Source of the DNA: Lucinisca nassula
Lineage: Eukaryota > Mollusca > Bivalvia > Lucinida > Lucinidae
Length of the DNA stretch: 64,000 nt
Assembly (NCBI GenBank): GCA_963580285.1
Contig: OY757011.1
Location: 167,181,406-167,245,405 of the forward strand
Reading direction: 5' to 3'
Part shown: positions 22,186-32,989 of the stretch, piece after piece
Position numbering within the stretch: position 1 is the first letter of the stretch
Layout of the letters: the number at the start of each line of letters is the position of its first letter
The notes under the pieces: model-generated
The model's database searches: none
The model's input: the letters and a program-made list of their open reading frames with translations, nothing else
Told to the model about the DNA's origin: nothing
Program-made: the position numbers and the translations under genes

Positions 22186-22478
22186 AGGAAAGAATTTGCT
22201 CCTTAGGAGCAAATTCTTTCGTTTAGAGTTGACCCTCATTGACATGGGAGACTAAAATACGCTTGAAAGAGTTGCCTCCCCTGAAGGTGTATGCATTCCA
22301 CTGAAAGTCTGAAAAAATATATTTTTCACTTAATTGCTCGACGATTAGTAAAATATTTGGGCGGATTTTTGCGTGTTATTTCGTGATTTTATGGGCCCAC
22401 CCTTTTAAATTTTGAAACCTTCCTCACAACTGGACAAAAAATGGGCGGGAAAAAGAAACCCAGAAAAACCAATAAGTC
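22186..22478. mobile_element. Unnamed MITE, copy 2 (adjoins TTAA-A)
   Basis: Begins with the palindrome AAAGAATTTGCTCC/GGAGCAAATTCTTT and then matches 19886-20184. Ends at the TTAA of a TTAA-A copy, as copy 1 does. Confidence 0.5.
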
Positions 22479-22627
22479 TTAACCCTTATCCTGCTTAATA
22501 TATATATTTAGCCTCAGCAATTGCCGACTGTCAAACATGAAAATTTCTTAACATTATTCACAAGCTGCATGGCAAACAGTGTAGGACCTCATCTCTGTTT
22601 GCAAAAGTAGGTGTTGTTATGGGTTAA
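22479..22627 (-). mobile_element. TTAA-A MITE, internally deleted
   Basis: TTAACCCTTATCCTGCTTAA at the left; right end GTTATGGGTTAA. Core reduced to CAAACAGTGTAGGACC...TCTGTTTG. Confidence 0.6.
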
Positions 22628-22679
22628 ATATACACTAAAGCCACTTTATAACTGAGCCTCCTGTTGTGCCCATTTCTGT

Positions 22680-22966
22680 TTGTTTGTTTGATTTGAGGTT
22701 TAACGTCACCTTCAACACTGTATAGGTCATTTTGGAGACGTTGCTTCCAATTTTGTGGGACTTTTACCCGTCATTGAGATGAAATGACATCTCAAGCCCT
22801 GTCACCCAATGAAACCAATAGGGTTTATAAGTATGGGCGGGCTGCCTCGCATCGCTTTGTATGGGCAGGCTTAGATCCTCTAAGCGCTTTACCAGTACTC
22901 GTGTAGTCTGCGTGGTAGCCTCGTGCAGCCCATCTTTATCTTCAAGCCCCGATGGGCGGGGGCCGA
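22680..22966 (-). mobile_element. S1 SINE-like copy with 10-bp TSD
   Basis: CCATTTCTGT at 22670-22679 and 22967-22976. Low-coordinate (TTTG)n tail and GAGGTTTAACGTCACC; 5' end GCCCCGATGGGCGGGGGC. Confidence 0.85.
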
Positions 22967-23323
22967 CCATTTCTGTATGCATTGGAATTGCACAGGGAGG
23001 GTAAATTACAAGGATTCGTGTCAAAAATACATTGTGTATAAAGAAGTTGTTTTGTGAAAGCAAAATGTAGGACAAAGGGTTAATTCTTTCATGGAGGTTT
23101 GAAATATTAGGCAATAGTAATTATATATCAGTTCTCAACAAGCTGTTGTATGATAAGCACTAAATCAAGGCGAGATGCAAAGGACTAAACTCAACCATTA
23201 TAGATAAAGGTATGCACATGTATGTAATCAGACCGGACAGTCGTCGGCAGTCGCGAGCGGACGACAAAGGCGACCAGCGGAAAGGGGAAGCGTTCCCGAC
23301 TGCCACCGAGTGTAGGCTGGGAA

Positions 23324-23556
23324 TTTTTTTTTTTTTTTTTTTTTTTGTTTTACGGCCCTTTCAAGATTATTTCACTCATATCGAGCCGATCGTTAATAAA
23401 AGGTGGGCGAAAACCGGAGTACCCGGAGAAAAATCACCTGACCTTCCGTTGCAGAACATGGCGTCTCACATGTGACCCGAGCGAGGCTCGAACCACAGCG
23501 GTGAGAGACCAAATGATCCAGAGTCAGCGCTCTTAACCACTAGGCCACGGAGGCCC
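23324..23556 (-). mobile_element. S2 tRNA-derived SINE with 14-bp TSD
   Basis: On the minus strand: head GGCCTAGTGGTTAAGAGCGC (A box) and GGTTCGAGCC (B box), as in class II tRNAs, ending in GGGCCGTAAAAC plus poly(A) (T tract at 23324-23345). GTGTAGGCTGGGAA is duplicated at 23310-23323 and 23557-23570. Confidence 0.88.
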
Positions 23557-23604
23557 GTGTAGGCTGGGAAAATAGTCCCGGACTGAGATCCAAACTTTCG
23601 TTCA

Positions 23605-23700
23605 AGCCCTAAATTCCACTTTCTTTGTAAACAGTGTAGACCCCGATCAGACGGTGCGTTCTGTGGCACCTGATCTGAGTCTCCATTGCTTGCCAAGCCT
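23605..23700. mobile_element. TTAA-B MITE core fragment
   Basis: GTAAACAGTGTAGACCCC, GATCAGACGGTGCG and CACCTGATCTGAG palindrome without either terminus. Confidence 0.5.
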
Positions 23701-24097
23701 CTCACAGCGAACATTCTCTACTGAAATCATATACGCTAATTGGTGATTGATTTTTTACATGACCCGTGGCGTCATGCAGTAGATTTTTGACAATCGCTTA
23801 GCTCCGCCCTCTCCTGTGGGTTAACCGGTATTGGATGGTGATGTTAAGTATTGATTACGGTCAGTTTGACATTCTTGTCTCTTGATACACCTATTCTGGT
23901 GAAGCGTGTCAGTGTTTTTTGACGTATCTGCTCTTTAATGAACCGACGGGACATGACGTATTGCTAACTTGCTGGGTGCGCGGTTGTAAGGGTTTACATT
24001 TCAGGAATTTAAGGGTTTAAAGAAACTATCTAAATCCAGATTCAGTACCATTCTTTCAGCCTTAGAAAATGAAAGCACTGACAGCACTGGTAGATAG

Positions 24098-24346
24098 ATT
24101 GTCCCTGATTGATTGATTGATTGATTGTATTGGAGTTTAACGACACGTCAACCTTTTTGGGCCCACCGATAGCACTGGTAGATCGATTGTCCCTGATTGA
24201 CTGATTGATTGTTTTGGGGTTTAACGACACTTCAACCCTTTTGGGCCCATTGATAGCACTGGTAGATCGATTGTCCCTAATTGACTGATTGAATGTATTG
24301 GGGTTTAACGACACTTCAACCCTTTTGGGCCCATTGATAGCACTGG
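24098..24346 (-). repeat. 84-88 bp tandem repeats, left block
   Basis: Three units with ATTGTCCCTGATTGACTGAT, GGGGTTTAACGACACTTCAA and CCTTTTGGGCCCA. On the minus strand each unit carries a GTGTCGTTAAACCCC tail like the SINE 3' ends. Confidence 0.8.
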
Positions 24347-24348
24347 TA

Positions 24349-25071
24349 AACTCCGTTCAGAAAATCTGAATCATCGATTTTTTCGTTTCTTCCTTTTAAT
24401 ACTCATTTTTGCCCATACATCACTATGGGAAAGTTTTAGACCTCACACTCCGCCGATTTCTCCAGTAAGTCGTATGCCTCTGCGACGGCTAGGAAGGGCT
24501 GTGATTATTTGGAGAAAATTGCAAAATCTATATTATCTTTCACAGACTAAGACATTCTGACAGGTTCGACACACCCTTTTAAACCATATATAGAAGTGGT
24601 TACTGCTCTTGTACATTACAAGGGCGTCTATGTTTTATTTGCACGATCACTCCATGGAAAATCATGAGCTGTGACACCACTTCAGATATCGGTATAATTC
24701 TTTTTGACGACTGTTGACAGCATATCGCGCTAGTGACTCCCCCTTCCTGGTGAGGCTCTATCTAGCCATTCGAATATAAGGTGTGTCGCAATTGCATATC
24801 TATTTATAAAGTGCGTCACATGGATTTGAATATTTATTATCTTACCTGACAATCATCGTCAAATGGACTTAGTCTGTGCTCTCATTTCTTTGTTTTGCAA
24901 ATTTCTCCAAATAATCACAGCCTTTCCTGACTGTCGCAGAGGCATACGACTTGCAGGAGAAATCGGCGGAGGGTGAGGTCTAAAACTTTCCCATAGTGAT
25001 GTATGGGCTAAAATGAGTATTAAAAGGAAGAAACGAAAATATCGATGATTCAGATTTTCTGAACGGAGTTT
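24349..25071. mobile_element. TA-flanked element with ~175-bp inverted repeats
   Basis: Both arms begin AACTCCGTTCAGAAAATCTG and pair over about 175 bp; TA flanks at 24347-24348 and 25072-25073 within the 84-bp array. The ~300-bp centre has no coding frame. Probably a non-autonomous Tc1/mariner-type element. Confidence 0.78.
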
Positions 25072-25490
25072 AGATCAATTGTCCCTGATTGGCTGATTGA
25101 TTGTTTTGGGGTTTAACGACACTTCAACCCTTTTGGGCCCACTGATAGCACTGGTAGATCGATTGTCCCTAATTGACTGATTGATTGTATTGGGGTTTAA
25201 CGACACTTCAACCCTTTTGGGCCCATTGATAGCACTGGTAGATCGATTGTCCCTGATTGGCTGATTGATTGTTTTGGGGTTTAACGACACTTCAACCCTT
25301 TTGGGCCCACTGATAGCACTGGTAGATCGATTGTCCCTTATTGACTGATTGATTGTATTGGTGTTAAATTGCACATAAAACCTTGTGGGCGTGGGTTTAA
25401 CGACACATCAACCCTTGTGGGCTTGGGCCCACAAGGGTTGAAATGTCCTTAAACCCCAAAATAATCAGTCAATCAGGGACAATCGATCTA
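25072..25490 (-). repeat. 84-bp tandem repeats, right block with inverted end
   Basis: Exact 84-bp spacing of ATTGTCCCT (25078, 25162, 25246, 25330). The last part (25381-25490) turns around: ACCCTTGTGGGC...GCCCACAAGGGT forms a large hairpin and the final unit reads in the opposite direction. Confidence 0.75.
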
Positions 25491-25830
25491 GCTTTGACAG
25501 GAAAAAGCATGTAAAAAATTGAGGAAAATAAGTCTGGTATATCTTTTGGCTGTAATTAAGCAGATAAAAGACATTATGCTTATAATATTATTTTCTTTAT
25601 CAGTTTTTCATGAATCCCGTCTACAGTAGTATGGTTTAAGTTATTATCGCCCTAATATGGCTATTAGACCCATAACCAGAACAGATAACTATGAAATTAG
25701 ATCTTCTTGAACATAAATATCAAGAAACAATAATAATATAGTTTTTATGGCATCATATTAATCATATTATGGCATCATATTAATGGACAGTGTAGACCCA
25801 GATCAGACTGCTCCTCTAGGAGCAGAGGCT

Positions 25831-26262
25831 CCCGCCCATCGGAACTTGAAGAAATAGATGGGCTACATGATGCTTCCACACAGAGCTGTACGCCCCTGCC
25901 CATCGGGGCTTGAAGAAAAAGATGGGCTGCATGAGGCTTCCACGCAGAACTGAAATCGGCCCGCACACTTGTACTGGTAAACTGCTTAGAGGATCTAAGC
26001 CTGCCCAGGCAAAGCGGTGCGAGTCAGACCGTCAGTGCTTATAAACCCTATTGGTTCCATTGGGTGGCAGGGCTTGAGAAGTCATTTCATCTCAGTGTCA
26101 GGTAAAAGTCCCACAAAATTGGAAGCAACATCTCCAAAAATGACCTTTACAGTGTTGATGGGGACGTTAAACATAAAATCAAACAAACAAATCCACGCAG
26201 AGCTGAAAACTGACCACACAATTGAGTACTGGTAAACTGCTTAGAGGTTGTAAGCCCTGTTA
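25831..26262 (+). mobile_element. S1 SINE inserted in another S1
   Basis: Outer S1 5' part (25831-25889), inner full S1 (about 25890-26191, tail GACGTTAAACATAAAATC plus CAAA), then the outer copy resumes at CACGCAGAGCTG. The CCAC-CAGAGCTG repeat at both junctions is the TSD, located in S1 sequence itself. A TTAA-E half-core lies just upstream (25792-25830). Confidence 0.75.
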
Positions 26263-26413
26263 TAGCTAGACATTTTCTAGTTCGTAATGACTCATAAGAT
26301 TCTTTAAGCCTGTCATGCCAAGTTTTCTATAAAAGGACCGAGATCAGAATGTTCCTGGAGTCACTTTTGGTCCAAGTTTTGTCAACTTTGGTACCATTAC
26401 TTTGGCTATGGCA

Positions 26414-26626
26414 TTAACCCTTGTCCTGCTAATACAGGATATGCCTTATCTTTGAAACAATGTAGTTCCAGATCAGATGGCTTCTGACGAAGCCATCTGA
26501 TCAGGATCTACATTGTTTGCCATTCAGATTGTGAATTTGTTGTAATAATTTGCTACAGGTAATCTGATTGGTTGATAATAGGTAGTGGGTGTGGCATATA
26601 TAAATATTCAGCAGGACAAGGGTTAA
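26414..26626 (+). mobile_element. TTAA-A MITE
   Basis: TTAACCCTTGTCCTGCTAAT to CAGCAGGACAAGGGTTAA; core GATGGCTTCTGACGAAGCCATC. Confidence 0.8.
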
Positions 26627-26871
26627 AATGTTTTTCTGTTTATCTCTGCAGTTAGATCAGTGTTCAGTGTGCACTCTATAGATCCCTGTGAATCCAAGGC
26701 TTCTTCATGTGAACTGGCTGAATGGGTAACGGCCTGATTTGAGTCCTTGAAGATGCATTTTTGCTTGATCATTTAAATCCTTTGACAGCAGACGGTATTT
26801 TAAGTGTTTTTTTGTTGTTTTTTCTTGGCAAAAATATGTGAATAGTCTGTCCAGCAGACGATTCACATGTG

Positions 26872-26935
26872 AATGAGTGAGTGTTTGAGTTTTATGTCCC
26901 ACCAACAGCTAAGGTCATACGGAGACGGGACGATT
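26872..26935 (-). mobile_element. SINE-like 3' fragment
   Basis: On the minus strand reads GTCCCGTCTCCGTATGACC...GGTGGGACATAAAACTCAAACACTCACTCA, a GACRTWAAAC-type tail with short repeats. Confidence 0.4.
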
Positions 26936-27030
26936 TACATGTAATGTCAAGCCTTATTTACTCGGAAAGCTAGATGTATAAAAAAAATCACATTGTTATT
27001 AATTTTTGCTCTACGAATTTATAAAGCAGT

Positions 27031-27537
27031 TTAACCCTTGTCCTGCTGAGCCCAGATTTGTCATATCTTTCAAACAATGTAGATCCAGATCAGATGGCTT
27101 CTGAAGAAGCCATCTGATCAGGATCTTCATTGTTTGTCGTTCATTTTATGAATTTGTTGCAATGATTTTCTTGGTTGATAATCAGTGGTGTGTTGGGCAT
27201 ATTAAATACAGTGGAACTTCAGTGGCTCGAACACCTTTGGGACCTCGAAAATCTGTTCGAGGCAGGAGTAGTTCGAGCCACTTAGGGTTACTGCCAGGAG
27301 GCATAAATAGATCCTTTTTGAAATCTTTTCGGTGATCAATAATGAAAATGTATGTTGTGTGTACTCATTAGAATCGCCTCATAGAGGCGATTCTAATGAG
27401 TACACACAGCATACCCACTATTTCTTATGTACAGGATTTCTCTAGGGGCTCAATAATGGGTTCGACTCAGCCATGGTAAACGAGCCTTCGGTGTTCGAGC
27501 CATCGAAGTTCTACTGTATTCAGCAGGTCAAGGGTTA
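27031..27537 (+). mobile_element. TTAA-A MITE interrupted by a pogo-like MITE
   Basis: TTAACCCTTGTCCTGCTGAG at the left, TTCAGCAGGTCAAGGGTTAA at the right. The insertion at 27209-27516 lies at a TA near its right end. Confidence 0.8.
27209..27516. mobile_element. pogo/Tigger-like MITE, copy 1
   Basis: TIRs CAGTGGAACTTCAGTGGCTC / the complement CAGTAGAACTTCGATGGCTC, TA flanks. Central palindrome GTACTCATTAGAATCGCC/GGCGATTCTAATGAGTAC. Resembles pogo/Tigger ends (CAGTNGAACYTCG); no transposase. Confidence 0.75.
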
Positions 27538-27799
27538 AGGATTATGGTAAATGCAGAGGGATCAACACTAACTAGGATATTGTTGTGTCAGGGTCTGTCA
27601 GTGCTATAGATATTTTCTGTCTCCAATGGAACACTTAAGGATGAATATTTCTGGCACAGTGACAGATGGAGACCCAAAGTTAATAGCTTTGGCATTTTAT
27701 TCTGTTTTTATGATAGCTTTGAGTAATTAATGTGCCTACAGAATGCCATCTTTCAAATAATATGTGAGATAACCATGATGGTGGGACACAAGTGAAGGT

Positions 27800-28278
27800 T
27801 TAATATTTATCCTGCTGAACACAATAACCCATCAGCGCTTGAAAAATAGACGGGCTGCACGATGCTTCCAAGCAGAGCTGAATCTGATTGCACACAAGTA
27901 CTGGTAAACTGCTTAAAGGATTCTAAGCCTGCCGTGGCAAAGTGGTGCGAGTCAGACCGTCCATATGCTTATAAACCCTATTGGTTTCATTGGGCGACAG
28001 GGCTTGAAATGTCATTTCATCTCAGTGTCGGGTAAAAGTCCCACAAAATTGGAAGTAACATCTCCAAAATGACCGATACAGTGCTGACAGGGACGTTAAA
28101 CCACAAATCAAACAAAACAAAACAATAACCCATATCTTTGCAAACAGTGTAGATCCAGCTCAGATGGTGAAGAAGCCATCTGATCTGGATCTACACTGTC
28201 ATTGAGCTTTCGAATTTGAATGAATCATTATATCAAGTAATCTGATTGGTGATTCAGAAAGATCAGAAAGATAAGGGG
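27800..28278 (+). mobile_element. TTAA-A MITE, diverged, interrupted by S1
   Basis: TTAATATTTATCCTGCTGAA at the left; CAGATGGTGAAGAAGCCATCTG core; right end degraded (AGATAAGGGG). Confidence 0.6.
27833..28121 (+). mobile_element. S1 SINE-like copy with 12-bp TSD
   Basis: ACAATAACCCAT at 27821-27832 and 28122-28133. Tail GGGACGTTAAACCACAAATC plus CAAAA repeats. Confidence 0.85.
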
Positions 28279-28526
28279 AAATGTAATAACTGTAGACCCA
28301 GATGACCATAGAATGCTGCATTTTGACCAGCTTTGGGTTATAGAACCATCTTTTTATCACACAGAAAGCTCAGATCAGCCTGTGTGAATATGCACAAGCT
28401 GATCTGTGTCTTTGATTGATGTGCATCTTTGCCTTATAGGCTTAACCTATTGTATTCTGGTGGACTCTTCCATTGCTGTATGTTGGACAAGTCCATTTGT
28501 CATATAAGGGGTGTCAGGCCTATTTT

Positions 28527-30872
28527 TAGCTCACCTGTTATGTAGTGACGAGGTGAGCTTTTGGGATCACTTTTCGTCCTTCGTGCGTCCGTGCGTAAAC
28601 AATTTCTTCAAACGACATCTCCTCCTAAACCACTGATCAGATTGTGACCAAACTTTACAGGAATGATCCTTATGTGGTCCCCTTTCAAAGTTGTTCAAAT
28701 GGTTCTGGTCCGTTGCACATATAGGTCACAGGAGCCAAAAATAGATTTTTTTCACCGAAAACTTAAAAAATCTTCTTCTCTGAAACCGCAAGCCCCAGCA
28801 CTTTGATATTTGGTATGAAGCTTCATCTAGTGCACCCCTACCAAGATTATTCAAATTATAGTGCTGGGGCCAAAAATGCCCCCACACCGGGGCCCTTTGG
28901 TTTTACATGGGCTTATATAGGGAAAATCTTTAAAAATCTTCTTCTCTGAAACTGCAAGACCCAGGTCTTTGATATTTGGTATGAAACTTCATCTAGTGGA
29001 CCTCTACCAAGATTGTTCAAATTATAGTTCTGGGGCCAAAAATGCCCCTGCCCCAGGGCCCTTTGGTTTTACATGGGCTTATATAGGGAAAATCTTTGAA
29101 AATCTTCTTCTCTGAAACCCCAAGGCCCAGGTCTTTGATATTTGGTATGAAGCTTCATCTAGTGGACTCCTACCAAGAGTGTTCAAATAATAGTGCTGGG
29201 GCCGAAAATGCCCCAGCCCCGGGGCCCTTTTGTTTCACATGGGCTTATATAGGGAAAATCTTTAATAATCTTCTTCTCTGAAACTGCAAGGCCCAGGTCT
29301 TTGCTATTTGGTATGAAGCTTCATCTAGTGGACCCCTACCAAGATTGTTCAATTTATAGTGCTGGGGCCAAAAATGCATCGCCCCGGGGCCCTTTGGTTT
29401 TACATAGGCTTATATAGGGAAAATCTTTAAAAATTTTCTTCTCTGAAACTACAGGGCCCAGGTCTTTGATATTTGGTATGAAGCTTCATCTTGTGGACCT
29501 CTAACAAGATTGTTCAAATTATTGCCCTGGGGCCAAAAATGCCCCTGCTCAGGCCCTATGGTTTTACATAGACTTATAAAGGGAAAATCTTGAAAAATCT
29601 TCTTCTCTGTAACCACAAGGCTTAGGTCTTTGATATTTGTTATGAAGCTTCAGCTAGTGGACCTCTACCAAGATTGTTCAAATTATAGCCTGGGGCCACA
29701 CTAGTACTGGTAAACCGCTTAGAGGATCTAAGCCTGTCCAGGAACTGCGGTGCGAGGCGGACCGTCCATGCTAATAAACCCTATTGGTTTCATTGGGTGA
29801 CAGGGCTTGAGATGCCATTTCATCTCAATGTCGGGTTAAAGTCCCACAAAATTGGAAGCAACGTCTCCAAAATGACCTTTACAGTGTTGACGGGGACGTT
29901 AAACCTCAAATCAAACAAAACAAACAAATTTACATAGAATAACATAGTGAAATTCTTTAAAAATCTTCTTCTCTGAAACCACAAGGCTTAGGTCTTTGAT
30001 ATTTGTTATGAAGCTTCAGCTAGTTGACCTCTACCAAGATTGTTCAAATTATAGCCCTGAGACCAAAAATGCCCCTGCCACATGGCCCTTTGGTTTTACA
30101 TAGACTTATATAGGGAAAATCTTTGAAAATCTTCTTCTCTGATACCACAAGGCCCAGGTCTTTGCTATTTGGTATGAAGCTTCATCTAGTGGACCCCTAC
30201 CAAGATCGTTCAAATTATAGTGGTGCTGGGGCTAAAAAGCCCCCGCCCCGGGGCCCTTTGGTTTTACATAGGCATATATAGGGAAAATCTTTAAAATCTT
30301 TTGCTCTGAAACCACATGGCCTAGGTCTTTGATATTTGGTGTGAAATTTCATCTAGTGGATCTCTATCAAGATTGTTCAAATTATAGTGCTTGGGCCAAA
30401 AATGCCCCCGCCCGAGACCCTTTGGTTTTACATAGACTTATATAGGGAAATCTTTAAAAATCTTCTTCTCTGAAACTGCAAGGCCATATGGTCTTTGATA
30501 TTTGGTATGGAGCTTCATCTAATGGACCTCTTCCAAGATTGTTCTAATTATGGCCCTCGGGCCACAAATGCCCCCACCCCCGGGCCCTTTGGTTTTACAT
30601 AGACTTATATAGATATAATCTTTGAAAATCTTCTTCTCTGAAACAGCAAGGCCCAGGTCTTTGATATTTGGTGTGTAGCTTCATCTAGTAGACCTTTGCC
30701 AAGATTGTTCAAATTATAGCCTTTGTTGATATTTGGTATGAAGCTTCACCTTTTTAGACCTCCCTCAACATTATGCACATTATGACCCTGGGGTCAATAA
30801 TGGCCCTCCCCGGGGCCCACTTGTTACTCTATGGATAAGGTGAGCGATCCAGGGCCATCATGGCCCTCTCGT
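28527..30872 (+). mobile_element. HHE with 166-bp array (GCTCACCT type)
   Basis: 5' hairpin GCTCACCT...AGGTGAGC, then CCGTGCGTAAACAATTTCTTC and about 12 units of 166 bp (CTTTGATATTTGGTATGAAG, GACCTCTACCAAGATTGTTC, GGGGCCAAAAATGCCCC). The 3' end has AAGGTGAGCGATCC (inverse of the 5' stem), hairpin AGGGCCATCATGGCCCT, then CTCGTT. A truncated S1 (29698-29928) sits inside. No protein. Confidence 0.75.
29698..29928 (+). mobile_element. S1 SINE-like, 5'-truncated
   Basis: Begins at ACTAGTACTGGTAAACCGC and ends GACGTTAAACCTCAAATC plus CAAA repeats, inside the 166-bp array. Confidence 0.75.
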
Positions 30873-31277
30873 TCCGTATTTATACTATTTTTGACTGAAA
30901 ACTCTGTTAGCAAATAGTATAGGCCCTGATCAAATGCCGCGTTCTGCAGCGTCTGATCTGGGCCTGCACTGTTTGCCAAGGTACGCCTTTAGGGGTGTCC
31001 CCCACATGCAATGGATTAAGTAAAGGCTTGACCAGGACATTGACAATAATTTTTTTTTTTCCATCCAAATAAGTATTGACATATTTTGTAATTGATTGCT
31101 GGTTTGCTGAGAAGCCAGCCAATAAGGACAAGATTAATTCAACAATTAATTGTTGCTGCTGGAACCAATTGTATCCCAATAATGACTTTTATGACAGAAG
31201 CAATATTCAGACAACATTGGAGAGATGCTGGCTGTCTTTGACTGTGGGTTATATATGCAAATACTATTGTGTACAAT

Positions 31278-31506
31278 TTAACCCATTTACTACCATAAAC
31301 CCCAAAACGGGTACCCTGGCAAACAGTGCAGGCCCAGATCAGATGCCGCAGAATGTGGCGTCTGATCAGGGCCTCCACTATTTGCTAAAAGCTCAGCCTT
31401 TTTCCAAATAAATTTTGATGAAAACACAACCAGACACCCCTAAATTTTGCAATGGACTCCTGCTATATATAAGTAGAAATATTCCATTTGGTACAAAAAG
31501 GGTTAA
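31278..31506 (-). mobile_element. TTAA-B MITE
   Basis: TTAACCCATTTACTACCA to GGTACAAAAAGGGTTAA; core GATGCCGCAGAATGTGGCGTC. Confidence 0.8.
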
Positions 31507-31730
31507 ACTAATTTCTGTCTATGTTGGCATTACATACATTCTCCTGACTATGACCAGTGCTGTCCATCTACCTGTTTTTCATCCACATCTTTCATGTTTG
31601 TCCAGGTGGGATGTTTTGGTTAAAGCCTCACCAAAACATCCTAGAGATGGCCGACATGAAATGTCAAGCCTTATTTCCATTAAAAAATAATAAATTATAG
31701 AATATTATCTTCTGCTGATTTGTTTGAACC

Positions 31731-32221
31731 TTAACCCTTGTCCTGCTGAGCCCGGATATATCTTTCATTACAAAAACACGCCTATACAAATACATTGCCA
31801 CCTTTATCGCCGAAAAAAATGAAAATTTAAGATGAAAAATTGTGATATTTTTCTTATTTCTGCTCAAAATATAGATTGTGGGCACTCGTTAGAACCGCCT
31901 CATCGAGGCGGTTATAACGAGTACCCACAATCTATTTTTTAGAGCAGAAATAAGAAAAATAAGGTATACCCCAGAAATCCCAGTTTTACTATATAAAAGT
32001 GGGGTTATAGGGGGTCAAAATCATATAGGCGTGTTTTCGTGATGACTTTCAAACAATGCATATCCAGATCGGATGGCTTCTGAAGAAGTCATCTGATCAG
32101 GATCTTCATTGTTTGTCATTCAGTTTTTGAATTTGTTGCAATAATTTGCATCAAGTAATCTGATTGGTTAATCAGTAGTTGGTGTGTGGCATATTTAAAT
32201 ATTCAGCAGGTTAAGGGTTAA
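31731..32221 (+). mobile_element. TTAA-A MITE interrupted by PAL-C
   Basis: TTAACCCTTGTCCTGCTGAG to TTCAGCAGGTTAAGGGTTAA. PAL-C insertion at 31766-32044 lies between the CCCGGATAT and CTTTCAAACAATG blocks that adjoin in other copies. Confidence 0.78.
31766..32044 (+). mobile_element. PAL-C MITE, reference copy
   Basis: Ends CATTACAAAAACACGCCTAT / ATAGGCGTGTTTTCGTGATG. Centre is a long palindrome ATTGTGGGCACTCGTTAGAA...TTATAACGAGTACCCACAAT flanked by TTTCTTATTTCTGCTC and its inverse. Also CCCAGTTTTACTATATAAAA-type sequence. Confidence 0.75.
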
Positions 32222-32359
32222 ATGTTTAGACATTTCTGTGATGATCAGAATTAATTCTAGAGCATGTGACATTAATTTTTTTTTATCATTTTTCAGAGAA
32301 CAATTAGTTATGACATTTCACGTGCATCCTCTTGTCAAGCAGATGATTCACATTCAATG

Positions 32360-32571
32360 TTAACCTTTCTCTTGCTGAATATTCAGTTTAGCCACACCCA
32401 TTTCTGACTTAGAACCAATCAGATTACTTGATGTAATTTATTCTTACGAATTCATAAACTGAAAGTCAAACAATGTAGATCCTGATCAGATAGCTTCTTC
32501 AGAAGCCATCTGATCTGGATCTTCACTGTTTCCAAAGATAGGGGTTGTCGTGAACAGCAGGATAAGAGTCA
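32360..32571 (-). mobile_element. TTAA-A MITE, diverged
   Basis: TTAACCTTTCTCTTGCTGAA at the left; right end CAGCAGGATAAGAGTCA. Core GATAGCTTCTTCAGAAGCCATC. Confidence 0.7.
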
Positions 32572-32657
32572 TCTGTTATTTTTGCAGTAAAATGCAAAAA
32601 CAATGCATGTATGTGAAAATTTACTGGAATAATGCAATCTTCATCTTTATGTTTCAG

Positions 32658-32734
32658 AGGAGATCTGGAGACTCTACATCAAGGCCTGCCTAGAACTGAC
32701 CAATCAAACCCACAAGAAAAGTTTAAAGAACAAG
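32658..32734 (+). CDS. UTP6: Internal exon of a UTP6-like gene (HAT-repeat region)
   Basis: 77-bp exon between a TTTCAG acceptor and a consensus GTAAGT donor. With two leading bases as part of a split codon, the remaining 25 codons are open and read EIWRLYIKACLEL followed by a Lys-rich end (KKSLKNK). The W-x-x-Y-I pattern is that of a HAT (half-a-TPR) repeat. Joined in phase to the exon at 51446-51523 it continues RVERLLLVFEEA, and the combined order (MWKxYIxFCLE then GKRLERTxxVFxKA) is what I recall of animal UTP6, a U3 snoRNP / SSU processome protein acting in nucleolar 18S rRNA maturation. The exon is seen; the family assignment is from memory of the pattern. No other exons of the gene were found. 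Confidence 0.78.
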
Positions 32735-32989
32735 GTAAGTAATTTAGCCTCGGAGAACATATTTTATTTATTAGGACAGACAGGCCTGAGCAAATAGTCT
32801 AGACCCAGATGAGACCCCGCAGGATGCTGCATCTCATCATGGTCTACACTTTTTGCAACACATACAGCTATTTTAGACACAACTTTGGGTGTAAATACCA
32901 TAACTACAGGAAAAAAATTAAAAAAGATTTAGCTAGTTGGTGACAGCACTGGTTGACTCAGTGTCATGAATTTGATTGTGTGAGAAACA

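Larger units (their letters stand above)
28442..31019 (+). mobile_element. TTAA-B MITE interrupted by an HHE
   Basis: Left TTAACCTATTGTATTCTGG, right GCAATGGATTAAG; core GATCAAATGCCGCGTTCTGCAGCGTCTGATC. Compared with the uninterrupted relative at 59995-60224, the foreign DNA occupies 28527-30872. Confidence 0.7.

Noticed and set aside
26640..26745. Exon candidate after CTCTGCAG
   Set aside because: One frame is open (RSVFSVHSIDPCES...) but it does not match UTP6 or any family I recognise, and the downstream GTAACG donor is weak.
28527..30872. CRISPR-like or other regular array
   Set aside because: Units are 166 bp without unique spacers; the context is a eukaryotic transposon.
32285..32360. 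Exon candidate after TTTTTCAG
   Set aside because: Short open stretch ends at a stop without a donor; the GATTCACATGAAATGTCAAGCC-like motif recurs elsewhere as a repeat.
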